Shown here: positions 1 to 7,230 of the stretch, piece after piece
How positions within the stretch are numbered: the first letter of the stretch is position 1
Layout: each line of letters begins with the position of its first letter
NCBI GenBank assembly: GCA_963698535.1
Contig: CAVORD010000001.1
Location: 186,001-250,000, forward strand
Length of the DNA stretch: 64,000 nucleotides
Source of the DNA: CAVORD01 sp963698535
GTDB lineage: Bacteria; Bacteroidota; Bacteroidia; Bacteroidales; VadinHA17
Direction: 5' to 3'
Program-made: the position numbers and the translations under genes
Notes under the pieces: model-generated
Database searches by the model: none
What the model saw: only the letters and a program-made list of their open reading frames with translations
Told to the model about the DNA's origin: nothing

Positions 1-198
1 ATGGAATTCCTTAACTATGCCGACACTGTTCGCTATATGGAAGAGGGGCAATTCAGCAAAGGGAGTATGGCTCCCAAGGTTGATGCCTGCTTGAAGTTCA
101 TAAAGAATGGAGGAAAGAAAAGCGTTATTACTGAGGCTTTTAAGCTGGAAGACAGAAGGTACGGAACGCGGATAACAATGGAATACGAAAATAAATAA
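1..198 (+). CDS. arcC: Carbamate kinase, C-terminal fragment
   Basis: The window opens inside this gene; only the last 65 residues are present and base 1 is probably an internal Met codon. The fragment carries the conserved C-terminal carbamate kinase segment GSMAPKV followed by a helix and a KKSVIT strand, then GT-I near the end. The full family length is about 310 residues. Carbamate kinase makes ATP from carbamoyl phosphate and ADP. The stop lies 11 bases before the ornithine carbamoyltransferase start on the same strand, so the two are very likely co-transcribed as the energy-yielding end of arginine or citrulline breakdown. Identification rests on a short segment and on the neighbour. 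Confidence 0.8.
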   Translation: MEFLNYADTVRYMEEGQFSKGSMAPKVDACLKFIKNGGKKSVITEAFKLEDRRYGTRITMEYENK

Positions 199-209
199 AT
201 ATTACAGCA

Positions 210-1211
210 ATGGGATACAATTTGAGAAACAGAAGTTTTTTAAAACTTCTTGATTTTGAGCCTCAGGAGATCAGATTCCTTCTCGATCTGGCAATAAACC
301 TTAAGAAGGCAAAATATTCAGGCACAGAGCAACAGATGCTCAGAGGCAAGAATATAGCACTTATTTTTGAAAAAGACTCAACACGTACAAGATGCGCCTT
401 CGAGGTGGCAGCATTCGATCAGGGTGCTCATGTTACATACCTTGGACCCAGCGGTTCACAGATCGGTAACAAAGAATCGATGAAGGATACAGCGCGCGTA
501 CTGGGTCGTATGTATGACGGTATCGAATACAGAGGATATGGTCAGGCAATAGTGGAAGAGCTGGCAAAATATGCAGGTGTGCCGGTGTGGAATGGTTTGA
601 CCAATGAATTTCACCCGACACAGATTCTGGCCGATGTTATGACGATGATGGAACATTGCGATAAGCCATTGAATCAGATATCATTCTGCTATCTGGGGGA
701 TGCACGCAACAACATGGGTAACTCCCTTCTTGTAGGAGCCGCAAAACTTGGTATGGATTTCAGAGCAGCAGCACCAAAAGAGGTGCAGCCTTCAAAGGAG
801 CTGGTTGACCAGTGCCGTGAGATCGCTAAGGAAACAGGAGCAAGGATAACCATCACCGACGATGCAGCTGAAGCCGTTAAGGGTGTAGACTTCCTTTATA
901 CCGATGTTTGGGTGTCGATGGGTGAGCCGGAGAGTGTCTGGGAAGAGAGGATAAAGCTTCTTAAACCATACCAGGTAAATAAGGAACTGGTTGAAAAGAC
1001 AGGTAACCCCAAAGTGAAATTCCTGCACTGCCTCCCGGCCTTCCATAACAGGGAGACTAAGATAGGAGAACAGATATTTAATAAATACGGACTCAACGGT
1101 ATGGAGGTTACTGACGATGTATTCGAGTCGGAACGTTCAATTGTCTTCGATGAAGCTGAAAACAGGATGCATACCATCAAAGCTGTAATGGTTGCTACTC
1201 TGGGAAGCTGA
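210..1211 (+). CDS. arcB: Ornithine carbamoyltransferase
   Basis: A 333-residue protein of the usual length. It shows the carbamoyl-phosphate signature STRTR (residues 57-61), HPTQ (135-138), the ornithine-loop DVWVSMGE (about 232-239) and the catalytic HCLP (273-276). The enzyme interconverts ornithine plus carbamoyl phosphate with citrulline plus phosphate in the cytoplasm. The E. coli ArgF/ArcB-type N-terminal half (YLGPSGSQIG, GRMYDGIEYRG) and the carbamate kinase just upstream favour a catabolic role (citrulline phosphorolysis followed by ATP synthesis). An anabolic role in arginine synthesis cannot be excluded. No arginine deiminase gene is visible; it may lie upstream of the window. 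Confidence 0.95.
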   Translation: MGYNLRNRSFLKLLDFEPQEIRFLLDLAINLKKAKYSGTEQQMLRGKNIALIFEKDSTRTRCAFEVAAFDQGAHVTYLGPSGSQIGNKESMKDTARVLGRMYDGIEYRGYGQAIVEELAKYAGVPVWNGLTNEFHPTQILADVMTMMEHCDKPLNQISFCYLGDARNNMGNSLLVGAAKLGMDFRAAAPKEVQPSKELVDQCREIAKETGARITITDDAAEAVKGVDFLYTDVWVSMGEPESVWEERIKLLKPYQVNKELVEKTGNPKVKFLHCLPAFHNRETKIGEQIFNKYGLNGMEVTDDVFESERSIVFDEAENRMHTIKAVMVATLGS

Positions 1212-1316
1212 TATTGGTCGTTTAAATATAATGATGTGGGTGTCTCAGATGTTATCTCACACGTCATTGCTGTAGATGTTAGATATTTCGTAGACAAATT
1301 TATGTTTTGTTTTGTT

Positions 1317-1418
1317 CGGCTCAGGCTCCAGCCTGAGTCGGACTATGATCACAGGCTCCAGCCTTTTCGAGCTTTTTCACACACTTCACTTTTCAGGCAG
1401 AGCCTCCGGAGGAGCTCC
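1317..1418. repeat. Palindrome-rich intergenic region
   Basis: Between convergent arcB and the DUF456 gene. An 11-bp stem (1317-1327 with 1330-1340, one G-T pair) is centred on the core AGGCTCCAGCCT. The same 12-base core recurs at 1353-1364. Downstream lie the perfect palindromes CCTCCGGAGG (1403-1412) and GGAGCTCC (1411-1418). The first stem could end both converging transcripts, but no strong T-run follows it, and two copies of one core look more like a small dispersed intergenic repeat. A 65-codon open frame across this region is low-complexity repeat translation and is not called as a gene. Confidence 0.5.
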
Positions 1419-1454
1419 GAACGGGTGATCTGAAGAAGATACAGGACCATTTTT

Positions 1455-1937
1455 TTAAGTGATTAGCTGCTTCACGAATGCCCACGTTATTACGAATGAG
1501 GCAGCCAGTTTCAATCCTACCCCTGTAAGGAAGCCCAGCAAGCTCCCTATTCCGGCCTTCATGGCATAGTTAACATCATTACCATAGATCATCTCGCCGA
1601 TAAAGGCTCCTGCAAAGGGACCGATAATTATTCCGGGAGGACCAAAAAACAATCCTATAATAAGACCGATCATTGCTCCACGGGTACCGTATTTGCTGCC
1701 CCCGAACTTTTTGGTTCCCCATACCGGAACAATATAGTCCAGAACGGTTGCCACAATAGCTATGGTGCCCAGAATAATAAGTGTGTTGGGTGTGTAATCG
1801 GCATATTTGGAAAAGTGGAGCAGTAGCAGTCCTCCAAAGCTAAGAGGTGGTCCCGGCAGAACGGGCAGGAAACAACCAATAATACCCAGAAGAATTAGAA
1901 GTATCCCTCCGGTAAGAAGTAAAATATCAGCAACCAT
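1455..1937 (-). CDS. DUF456 family membrane protein
   Basis: A 160-residue, very hydrophobic protein with about four to five membrane segments. It matches DUF456: an N-terminal helix ending FLPVLPGPPL, the central loop with GTKKFGGSKYG, and glycine-rich helices after it (LFFGPPGIIIGPFAGAFIGE). The molecular function is unknown; these are inner-membrane proteins. It lies 10 bases downstream of the DUF3276 gene on the same strand, so both probably share the promoter at 2375-2404. Confidence 0.85.
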   Translation of the reverse strand: MVADILLLTGGILLILLGIIGCFLPVLPGPPLSFGGLLLLHFSKYADYTPNTLIILGTIAIVATVLDYIVPVWGTKKFGGSKYGTRGAMIGLIIGLFFGPPGIIIGPFAGAFIGEMIYGNDVNYAMKAGIGSLLGFLTGVGLKLAASFVITWAFVKQLIT

Positions 1938-1947
1938 CAGTTATTAA

Positions 1948-2343
1948 TCAACCAAGATCTTCAAAATCAACATTGGTGAATTCCTCTTTCACCAGTTCCG
2001 GTTCCGGATTAATGTCGGCACTGTCGGGAAATGCCTTAAGTTCCCCCGATTCCTGCCCGGCAGCTATATAGTCTATAGCTTCCCTCAGTCCCTCCGCAAA
2101 CTTCTCGAAATCTTCCTTGTAGAGGAAGATCTTGTGCTTCTCATAGAAGAATTTTCCCTCCTTACCGACTCTCTTTTTGCTTTCAGTAATTGTTAGGTAG
2201 TAATCCTCCTTCCTTGTGGCCTTTACATCGAAAAAATAGGTTCTTTTCCCGGCTCTGACGATTTTGGTAAAAATCTCCTCTTTGGACATTCTGTCATCGT
2301 TCCCGGCCATATCCTCAGGCCTTCCTGCTTCATCAATCACCAT
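1948..2343 (-). CDS. DUF3276 / PUR-family nucleic-acid-binding protein
   Basis: A 131-residue protein. The core from about residue 19 to 95 matches the Bacteroidota DUF3276 (PUR domain) family: EEIFTKIVRAGKRTYFFDV, then DYYLTITESKK and KHKIFLYKEDFEKF. Related PUR domains bind single-stranded DNA or RNA, so a nucleic-acid-binding role is inferred. The acidic C-terminal tail is variable. The ATG at 2343 sits about 25 bases after the predicted transcription start, so it was kept over the internal Met at residue 19, where the conserved part begins. It shares an operon with the DUF456 gene downstream. Confidence 0.85.
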   Translation of the reverse strand: MVIDEAGRPEDMAGNDDRMSKEEIFTKIVRAGKRTYFFDVKATRKEDYYLTITESKKRVGKEGKFFYEKHKIFLYKEDFEKFAEGLREAIDYIAAGQESGELKAFPDSADINPEPELVKEEFTNVDFEDLG

Positions 2344-2374
2344 TAGTATGTTGTGTTAGGTTGTGTTGGTTATC

Positions 2375-2404
2375 CAAATGTAGAAATTATTTTTTCATTT
2401 CAAA
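2375..2404 (-). promoter_or_regulatory. Bacteroidota-type promoter for the DUF3276-DUF456 pair
   Basis: Read on the minus strand, TTTG (2401-2404) is followed after 18 bases by TACATTTG (2375-2382), matching the TTTG/TAnnTTTG primary sigma consensus of this phylum. The predicted start is near 2368, 25 bases from the ATG at 2343. It lies back to back with the nusB promoter. Confidence 0.7.
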
Positions 2405-2452
2405 ACTTAAACCGGTTCATTGACTGATAATTGGGTTTTTTGCCGGTTGAGT

Positions 2453-2482
2453 TTTGATTGATGTTCAAAATGAGTATTTTTG
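2453..2482 (+). promoter_or_regulatory. Bacteroidota-type promoter for the nusB operon
   Basis: TTTG (2453-2456), an 18-base spacer, then TATTTTTG (2475-2482), an exact TAnnTTTG match. The predicted start is near 2489. This decides the nusB start: upstream in-frame TTG (2454) and ATG (2484) codons lie inside the promoter or ahead of the transcript, which leaves the ATG at 2508. Confidence 0.75.
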
Positions 2483-2507
2483 CATGAAATTTTTCAGGTT
2501 CTTTAGA

Positions 2508-3497
2508 ATGGTAAGCAGGAGAATACTACGTATCAAAGCACTTTTAGCATTATATGCGTATAACAGAAGAGGTGACGGCGATATAGTTAAAGCAGAGAAG
2601 GAGTTATTGTTCAGCATAGGCAAAACTTACGATCTTTATCACTATTTGTTGTTGCTGATACTCGAGATATCGGATATCGCACATGAGAAGATTGAGTTCG
2701 CTCTTCAGAAAAAGATGCCCTCATTTGAGGATCTGAATCCCCGAAAAAGATTTATTGACAATGTCGTTATTGAGAAACTCCGTGAGAATAAACAACTCAG
2801 GAAGTACCTTGATGAGAGTAAGATAACATGGTCGAATTATAAGGATATCCCCCGTTCTCTTTATAGCAATATGTTAACCATGCCGGAATATGAGGCTTAC
2901 ATTAACGGGGAGGATAAGGGCTTTAACAGCGACAGGAGTTTTGTGATCGCAATGGTTAGAAACCTTTTCATGGTAAACGAAGATCTTGCATCCAATCTGG
3001 AAGAACAGAGTATCTATTGGAACGATGACCTCTCTTTTGTAGGTGCAATGATCGAAAAGACCATTAAAAAGATCAGTCCCGCTTCGGGTCCTGATCAACC
3101 GCTTATGCCACTCTTTTCCAACAAGGAAGATGAAACCTTTGTTAAAGATCTTATAAGAAAGGCAATAATAAACTTTGATACTACGGCTGAACTGGTCGAT
3201 AAGAATACCACTAACTGGGAGATTGAGAGAATAGCTCTTATGGACAGGCTGGTTATGCAGCTGGCAATAAGTGAGATAATGGCTTTTGAGGAGATACCTG
3301 TAAAAGTATCACTGAATGAATACATAGATATTTCGAAGTATTACTGTACTTCAAAAAGCAATACATTTGTAAATGGAATTCTCGACAAGGTGGTGAAAGT
3401 CCTTTCCGAGGAATCATTAATGAAAAAAGTCGGCAGAGGGCTGATAGATGAAAGTATATCGCAATCTGCTGAAAATGCAAAGAAGGTTAAAAAATGA
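2508..3497 (+). CDS. nusB: Transcription antitermination factor NusB (long Bacteroidota form)
   Basis: A 329-residue protein, roughly twice the length of E. coli NusB, as is usual in Bacteroidota. The start at the ATG before VSRRILRIKALLALYAY is chosen because it fits the family N-terminus and lies downstream of the promoter. The C-terminal third is the classical NusB helical domain (LDRLVMQLAISEIM, VKVSLNEYIDISKYY, FVNGILDKV). NusB pairs with NusE/S10 on boxA RNA to promote read-through in rRNA operons. It heads a conserved chain; its stop overlaps the next ATG in the tetranucleotide ATGA. Confidence 0.9.
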   Translation: MVSRRILRIKALLALYAYNRRGDGDIVKAEKELLFSIGKTYDLYHYLLLLILEISDIAHEKIEFALQKKMPSFEDLNPRKRFIDNVVIEKLRENKQLRKYLDESKITWSNYKDIPRSLYSNMLTMPEYEAYINGEDKGFNSDRSFVIAMVRNLFMVNEDLASNLEEQSIYWNDDLSFVGAMIEKTIKKISPASGPDQPLMPLFSNKEDETFVKDLIRKAIINFDTTAELVDKNTTNWEIERIALMDRLVMQLAISEIMAFEEIPVKVSLNEYIDISKYYCTSKSNTFVNGILDKVVKVLSEESLMKKVGRGLIDESISQSAENAKKVKK

Positions 3498-3904
3498 AAG
3501 TAAAGAGCGGTATTATTCTGATTGTAATACTTTCTCTCTTCCAGGGATGCGGTTCATCAACCCCAAAACAGGAGGAAGGGATAGTATCGGGCGAGGCTGT
3601 ATTAACATTTGAAAACCTTGAGCATCATCTTGGTGTCTTAAAGGCAGGAGAGAAAGCAGGTTGTTTTTTCAAATATACCAATACAGGAACCGGGCCTCTC
3701 GTAATTACAGCTGCAGCAACATCCTGCGGGTGCACTGTACCACGCTACGATAAGAAACCACTTGAGCCGGGTGATTCCGGTAGCCTGGAGGTGATCTTCG
3801 ATAGCTCGGGAAGAGAGGGTTTTCAGACTAAAACCATTACCGTTATGTCAAATGCCTCAGTGCCGGTAATTGTCCTTAAACTAACCGCTGAAGTGAGCAA
3901 TTAA
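3494..3904 (+). CDS. DUF1573 domain lipoprotein
   Basis: A 136-residue protein with a signal peptide ending in a lipobox (LFQGC, Cys19), so it is probably a membrane-anchored lipoprotein. The rest is one DUF1573 domain, an immunoglobulin-like beta fold, with the hallmark TSCGCTVP followed by LEPGDSGSLEVIF. No enzymatic function is known. It is translationally coupled to nusB by a 4-base overlap and followed by yajC, an arrangement widespread in this phylum. Confidence 0.88.
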   Translation: MKVKSGIILIVILSLFQGCGSSTPKQEEGIVSGEAVLTFENLEHHLGVLKAGEKAGCFFKYTNTGTGPLVITAAATSCGCTVPRYDKKPLEPGDSGSLEVIFDSSGREGFQTKTITVMSNASVPVIVLKLTAEVSN

Positions 3905-3933
3905 TTCTTAAATAATCACATAAATAACTAAAA

Positions 3934-4254
3934 ATGAACACATTTCTCTACATGTTTTTAATGGGTCCGGCACCAGAGGGACAGAATCCTTTGATGAGTT
4001 TCTTACCACTTATCCTGGTATTCGTGGTTTTCTACTTCTTCATGATCAGACCTCAGGTTAAAAAGCAAAAGGAACTTTCCACATACAGAAATACTCTTAA
4101 TAAAGGAGATAAGATAATTACTACAGGAGGTGTATACGGAAAGGTTGTCGAAGTAAAAGATAACGTTGTAGTTATCGATGTAGGTGGCGATATTAAACTT
4201 AAAGTTGATAAAAGCGCTATCCTCAAAGACTCTTCCGGTTTGGAACAAAAGTAG
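3934..4254 (+). CDS. yajC: Preprotein translocase accessory subunit YajC
   Basis: A 106-residue protein with one N-terminal membrane helix (LILVFVVFYFFMIRPQ) followed by the conserved cytoplasmic segment KKQKELSTYRNTLNKGDKIITTGGVYGKV. YajC associates with SecDF-YidC and the SecYEG translocon. Length and motif order are typical. It sits between the DUF1573 and YbbR genes in the nusB operon. Confidence 0.95.
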   Translation: MNTFLYMFLMGPAPEGQNPLMSFLPLILVFVVFYFFMIRPQVKKQKELSTYRNTLNKGDKIITTGGVYGKVVEVKDNVVVIDVGGDIKLKVDKSAILKDSSGLEQK

Positions 4255-4269
4255 AACGCATATCAGGGG

Positions 4270-5280
4270 ATGAAAAAGACATTTCAGGAATATTCCGGTA
4301 AAATGAGGGCGGGACTGAAGTCCTTCCCCGACAGGGAGATTTTTGTCTTTGCCTTTTTTGTCCTTCTGGCTTTTGTGTTCTGGTATCTTAACAGCCTGAG
4401 CAAGGAGGTAGATACATCTATAAGATACCCGGTACGATATATTAACCTGCCCGCCGACAGAATGCTTGTGGAGGCACCTCCTGAGAGATTGGTGTTGAAT
4501 GTTTCTGGTCCGGGTTATGCCATTTTGAAGGTTAAGTTGTCGGGTAGCAGAGCTCCTGTTGTTGTCGATCTGTCGAAGATAGGTTACAAGCGGTTGGGAA
4601 CGGGCACCAGATTGAGAAACTATATCCTCTCCGATAACCTTTCCGCTCTGGTGGAGAAGCAGCTCAGAACAGAATTCAAGGTTACTTCAATTGAACCCGA
4701 TACTATCTTCTTTACATTCGACAGGATAGTGACACGCAAGGTGCCTGTGGTGGCCGATATTGAGGTTACTCCCGCCAGACAGTACATGGTATATGGCTCC
4801 ATAAGGATCATACCCGATAGTATAGATATCTCGGGCCCCAGGCCTGTGATAGACACTATCGAGTTTGTCAAAACAAAAAAACAGAGGTACAACAATCTTA
4901 CTCAGACAACCAGGAGGAGCATTCTTTTGGACCTGGGAAAGGGTTACGTGGTTGAGAGCCGGCGAGTACAGATTGAAATACCAATAGAGCAATTTACTGA
5001 AGCTACATTCGAGGTGAAAGTAAAGACAATAAATGTGCCCGATTCTGTAAACCTGGTACTTTTCCCGGATAGGATAACCGTTAAATGTCTTGTCTCGAAG
5101 AGCGACTACAAGCGTCTTGACGAATTGAATCTTGAAGCTTTTGTGGACATTTCAGGTGTTGATCTCAGACAGAGTAGTAAGTTAAATGTAAAGATTGGCC
5201 CTGTACCACCATATATAACCTCCCTGAAATTCGGTCCGGAAAATATTGACTTTATTATTGAGAAGAGAGATGATCTATAA
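4270..5280 (+). CDS. YbbR-like domain protein
   Basis: A 336-residue protein with an N-terminal membrane helix (about residues 24-42, VFAFFVLLAFVFWYLN) and then an extracytoplasmic region of beta-rich YbbR repeats (YINLP, LVLNVSGPG, VPVVADI, INVPDSVNLVLFPDRI). In Firmicutes YbbR (CdaR) regulates the c-di-AMP cyclase CdaA; no such partner is visible here, so the role is unknown. The last 11 bases overlap the coaE start, indicating translational coupling. Confidence 0.85.
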   Translation: MKKTFQEYSGKMRAGLKSFPDREIFVFAFFVLLAFVFWYLNSLSKEVDTSIRYPVRYINLPADRMLVEAPPERLVLNVSGPGYAILKVKLSGSRAPVVVDLSKIGYKRLGTGTRLRNYILSDNLSALVEKQLRTEFKVTSIEPDTIFFTFDRIVTRKVPVVADIEVTPARQYMVYGSIRIIPDSIDISGPRPVIDTIEFVKTKKQRYNNLTQTTRRSILLDLGKGYVVESRRVQIEIPIEQFTEATFEVKVKTINVPDSVNLVLFPDRITVKCLVSKSDYKRLDELNLEAFVDISGVDLRQSSKLNVKIGPVPPYITSLKFGPENIDFIIEKRDDL

Positions 5281-5860
5281 AGTCGGTATTACAGGGGGGA
5301 TAGGAAGTGGTAAAACAACTGTCTGTAAACTTTTTCAGGTTCTGGGCGCACCTGTCTTTTATGCCGATCAGGAAGCCTCTCTCATAATGGAACATCATGC
5401 CGATGTGATAAGTGGTATTAACACTATTGCCGGTCAGGAGGTCTATACCGATGGAGTACTTAACAGACCGCTTCTGGCCAGACTGATTTTTAACAATAAG
5501 GAGAAACTGGCCGCTGTCAATTCTCTGGTGCATCCGGTTGTTTTTCAGCGTTTTCAGGACTGGGCCGGAGAACAGAATTACCCCTATGTTATTATGGAGG
5601 CTGCGATCTTGCTCGAGAGCGGTGCCGCCAGTCATATGGATCTGATAATTACCGTTATCGCTCCTGTGGAAGAGCGGATCGCACGAGTGATGGGAAGAAG
5701 TAACATAACACGGCAGGAAGTTGAACAAAGGATAAGAAACCAGATGAATGATGACGAAAGGATAAAGGTATCGGGAAAAGTGCTGATGAATAGCGATTCC
5801 GATATGGTTATTCCTGAAGTGCTTAAAATTCACAGGGAAATTCTTGAAAGCATAAAATAG
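5270..5860 (+). CDS. coaE: Dephospho-CoA kinase
   Basis: A 196-residue P-loop kinase that phosphorylates dephospho-CoA, the last step of coenzyme A synthesis. The start is set at the ATG giving MIYKVGITGGIGSGKTT, so the Walker A loop lies at residues 9-16; an upstream in-frame codon at 5246 adds eight unconserved residues and is rejected. Other family features are the HPVV segment, the EAAILLESGA lid region and the ERIARVMGRS motif. It overlaps ybbR by 11 bases. Confidence 0.95.
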   Translation: MIYKVGITGGIGSGKTTVCKLFQVLGAPVFYADQEASLIMEHHADVISGINTIAGQEVYTDGVLNRPLLARLIFNNKEKLAAVNSLVHPVVFQRFQDWAGEQNYPYVIMEAAILLESGAASHMDLIITVIAPVEERIARVMGRSNITRQEVEQRIRNQMNDDERIKVSGKVLMNSDSDMVIPEVLKIHREILESIK

Positions 5861-5864
5861 ATTT

Positions 5865-6590
5865 ATGGCAAAATTTTCAAAATGGATAGGAGGCGGGCTG
5901 GGATTCGTGGTTGGCGGACCAATTGGAGGGTTGCTCGGATTTGTACTGGGTTCAGTAATTGATAATGCTACTGTGATTGTAGGATCACCGGGTGCCCCGA
6001 ATCCTACTACACCGGGAGCTTTCGGTGTTAGTCTTGTTGTTCTGATAGCTGCAGTTATGAAGGCCGATGGCAAGGTTGTAAAGGATGAACTGGACTATGT
6101 GAAACGTTTCTTTGTTAGTCAGTTTGGAGAGGAGTCTGCTAAAGAGGCACTGGTTATGCTGCGCGACCTGCTAAAGAAAGATATTCCTGTAAGAGATGTA
6201 TGTCAGCAGATAGCAACCAATATGGACTATGCATCAAGATTACAATTGCTCCATATTCTATTTAATGTATCAGCATCTGATAAAAAGATACAGGCATCAG
6301 AGATAGCCCTTGTTGAAACCATATCCGGATATCTGAGGATAAGGAGTGCCGACTTTCTCTCAATAAAAAATATGTTCCTTCCCTCTACCGACTGGGCCTA
6401 TAAAGTGCTTGAGATAGAGAGTTTTGCAGGAATTGATGAGATAAAGAAAGCCTATCGCAAAATGGCTGTTAAGTACCACCCCGATAAGGTATCTCATCTG
6501 GGAGAAGAGTACCAGAAAAACGCGGAAGAAAAGTTCAAGAAAGTTAATGAAGCATATGAGGCTTTGAAAAAAGAGAAGAATTTCTCCTGA
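5865..6590 (+). CDS. DjlA-like TerB/J-domain co-chaperone
   Basis: A 241-residue protein. Residues 1-32 are a glycine-zipper hydrophobic segment (GGGLGFVVGGPIGGLLG), residues about 45-150 form a TerB-like helical domain (LVVLIAAVMKADGKV), and the C-terminal 65 residues form a J domain with HPD in KYHPDKV. This order matches DjlA, a membrane-linked DnaK co-chaperone. It starts 4 bases after coaE, so it belongs to the same operon. The HPD motif suggests it can stimulate DnaK ATPase; the client is unknown. Confidence 0.88.
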   Translation: MAKFSKWIGGGLGFVVGGPIGGLLGFVLGSVIDNATVIVGSPGAPNPTTPGAFGVSLVVLIAAVMKADGKVVKDELDYVKRFFVSQFGEESAKEALVMLRDLLKKDIPVRDVCQQIATNMDYASRLQLLHILFNVSASDKKIQASEIALVETISGYLRIRSADFLSIKNMFLPSTDWAYKVLEIESFAGIDEIKKAYRKMAVKYHPDKVSHLGEEYQKNAEEKFKKVNEAYEALKKEKNFS

Positions 6591-6626
6591 AAAGATTATT
6601 TTTGCTAAATAAAATATAATTAAGAG

Positions 6627-7163
6627 ATGGTATTAAAAGATATCCTGTCAATTTCAGGAGAAGGTGGTTTGTTCAGGTTTGTTGCGCAGGGCAAGAACTC
6701 AGTTATTGTTGAACACCTCGAAACAGGAAAGCGTTCCAGTGCTTTCGCGTCAGCCAAGGTAAGCGCCCTGGAGGATATTTCCGTCTTCACGGCGGAAGGA
6801 GACAGACAGTTATCGGTACTGTTTGATGCAATCCACGAAAAGCATAAAGGGGAAGCTTGTCCGGTAAAACTCTCCGACAACAAGGCCCTTAAAGCTTATT
6901 TTGAGGAGATACTGCCCGAATATGACAGGGAGAGAGTTTATGTCTCCGACATGAAAAAGATACTGTCCTGGTATAACCTCCTGCAAAGACTCGATCTTCT
7001 TGTTCCGGGTGAACCGGAAGAAAAAAAGGCGGAAGAGGCCCTCGAAGGAGAGATCGAATCCAAGCCACAACCCAAGCCCAAAGCTAAGCTTAAATCGCCT
7101 GCAAAGCCGGGTGTAACCCCTAATCTGAAGCCAAAACCCAAAACCAGAACTCAGGGTAAATAG
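6627..7163 (+). CDS. DUF5606 domain protein
   Basis: A 178-residue protein. Residues 1-125 match DUF5606, a Bacteroidota-restricted family (LKDILSISGEGGLFRFVAQG, SALEDISVFT, SDMKKILSWYNLL). The last 50 residues are Lys-Pro rich (KPQPKPKAKLKSPAKP) and probably disordered; such tails often bind nucleic acid or acidic partners, but no function is established. It follows the J-domain gene by 36 bases and is probably the last gene of the nusB run. Confidence 0.8.
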   Translation: MVLKDILSISGEGGLFRFVAQGKNSVIVEHLETGKRSSAFASAKVSALEDISVFTAEGDRQLSVLFDAIHEKHKGEACPVKLSDNKALKAYFEEILPEYDRERVYVSDMKKILSWYNLLQRLDLLVPGEPEEKKAEEALEGEIESKPQPKPKAKLKSPAKPGVTPNLKPKPKTRTQGK

Positions 7164-7208
7164 GTTGTTTTATAATAGTTTTTTGGTATCGTAACATTTC
7201 TTAATTTA

Positions 7209-7227
7209 AGTCTGTCCAAAACAGACT
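7209..7227 (+). promoter_or_regulatory. Hairpin directly before the Asp-box protein start
   Basis: AGTCTGT (7209-7215) and ACAGACT (7221-7227) form a perfect 7-bp stem around a 5-base loop, ending 3 bases before the ATG at 7231. It could be an operator or a translation-controlling RNA hairpin. No T-run follows, so it is not a terminator. Confidence 0.45.
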
Positions 7228-7230
7228 AAA

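Noticed and set aside
1236..1433. 65-codon open frame rich in Arg, Leu and Ser
   Set aside because: It is a translation of the repeated AGGCTCCAGCCT palindromes, has no family match and no promoter or ribosome site.
2454..2507. Upstream TTG and ATG starts for nusB
   Set aside because: They lie within or before the predicted promoter and transcript start, and the added residues are unconserved.
5255..6073. 272-codon minus-strand open frame opposite coaE and the J-domain gene
   Set aside because: It is antisense to two well-supported genes and shows no recognisable domain.
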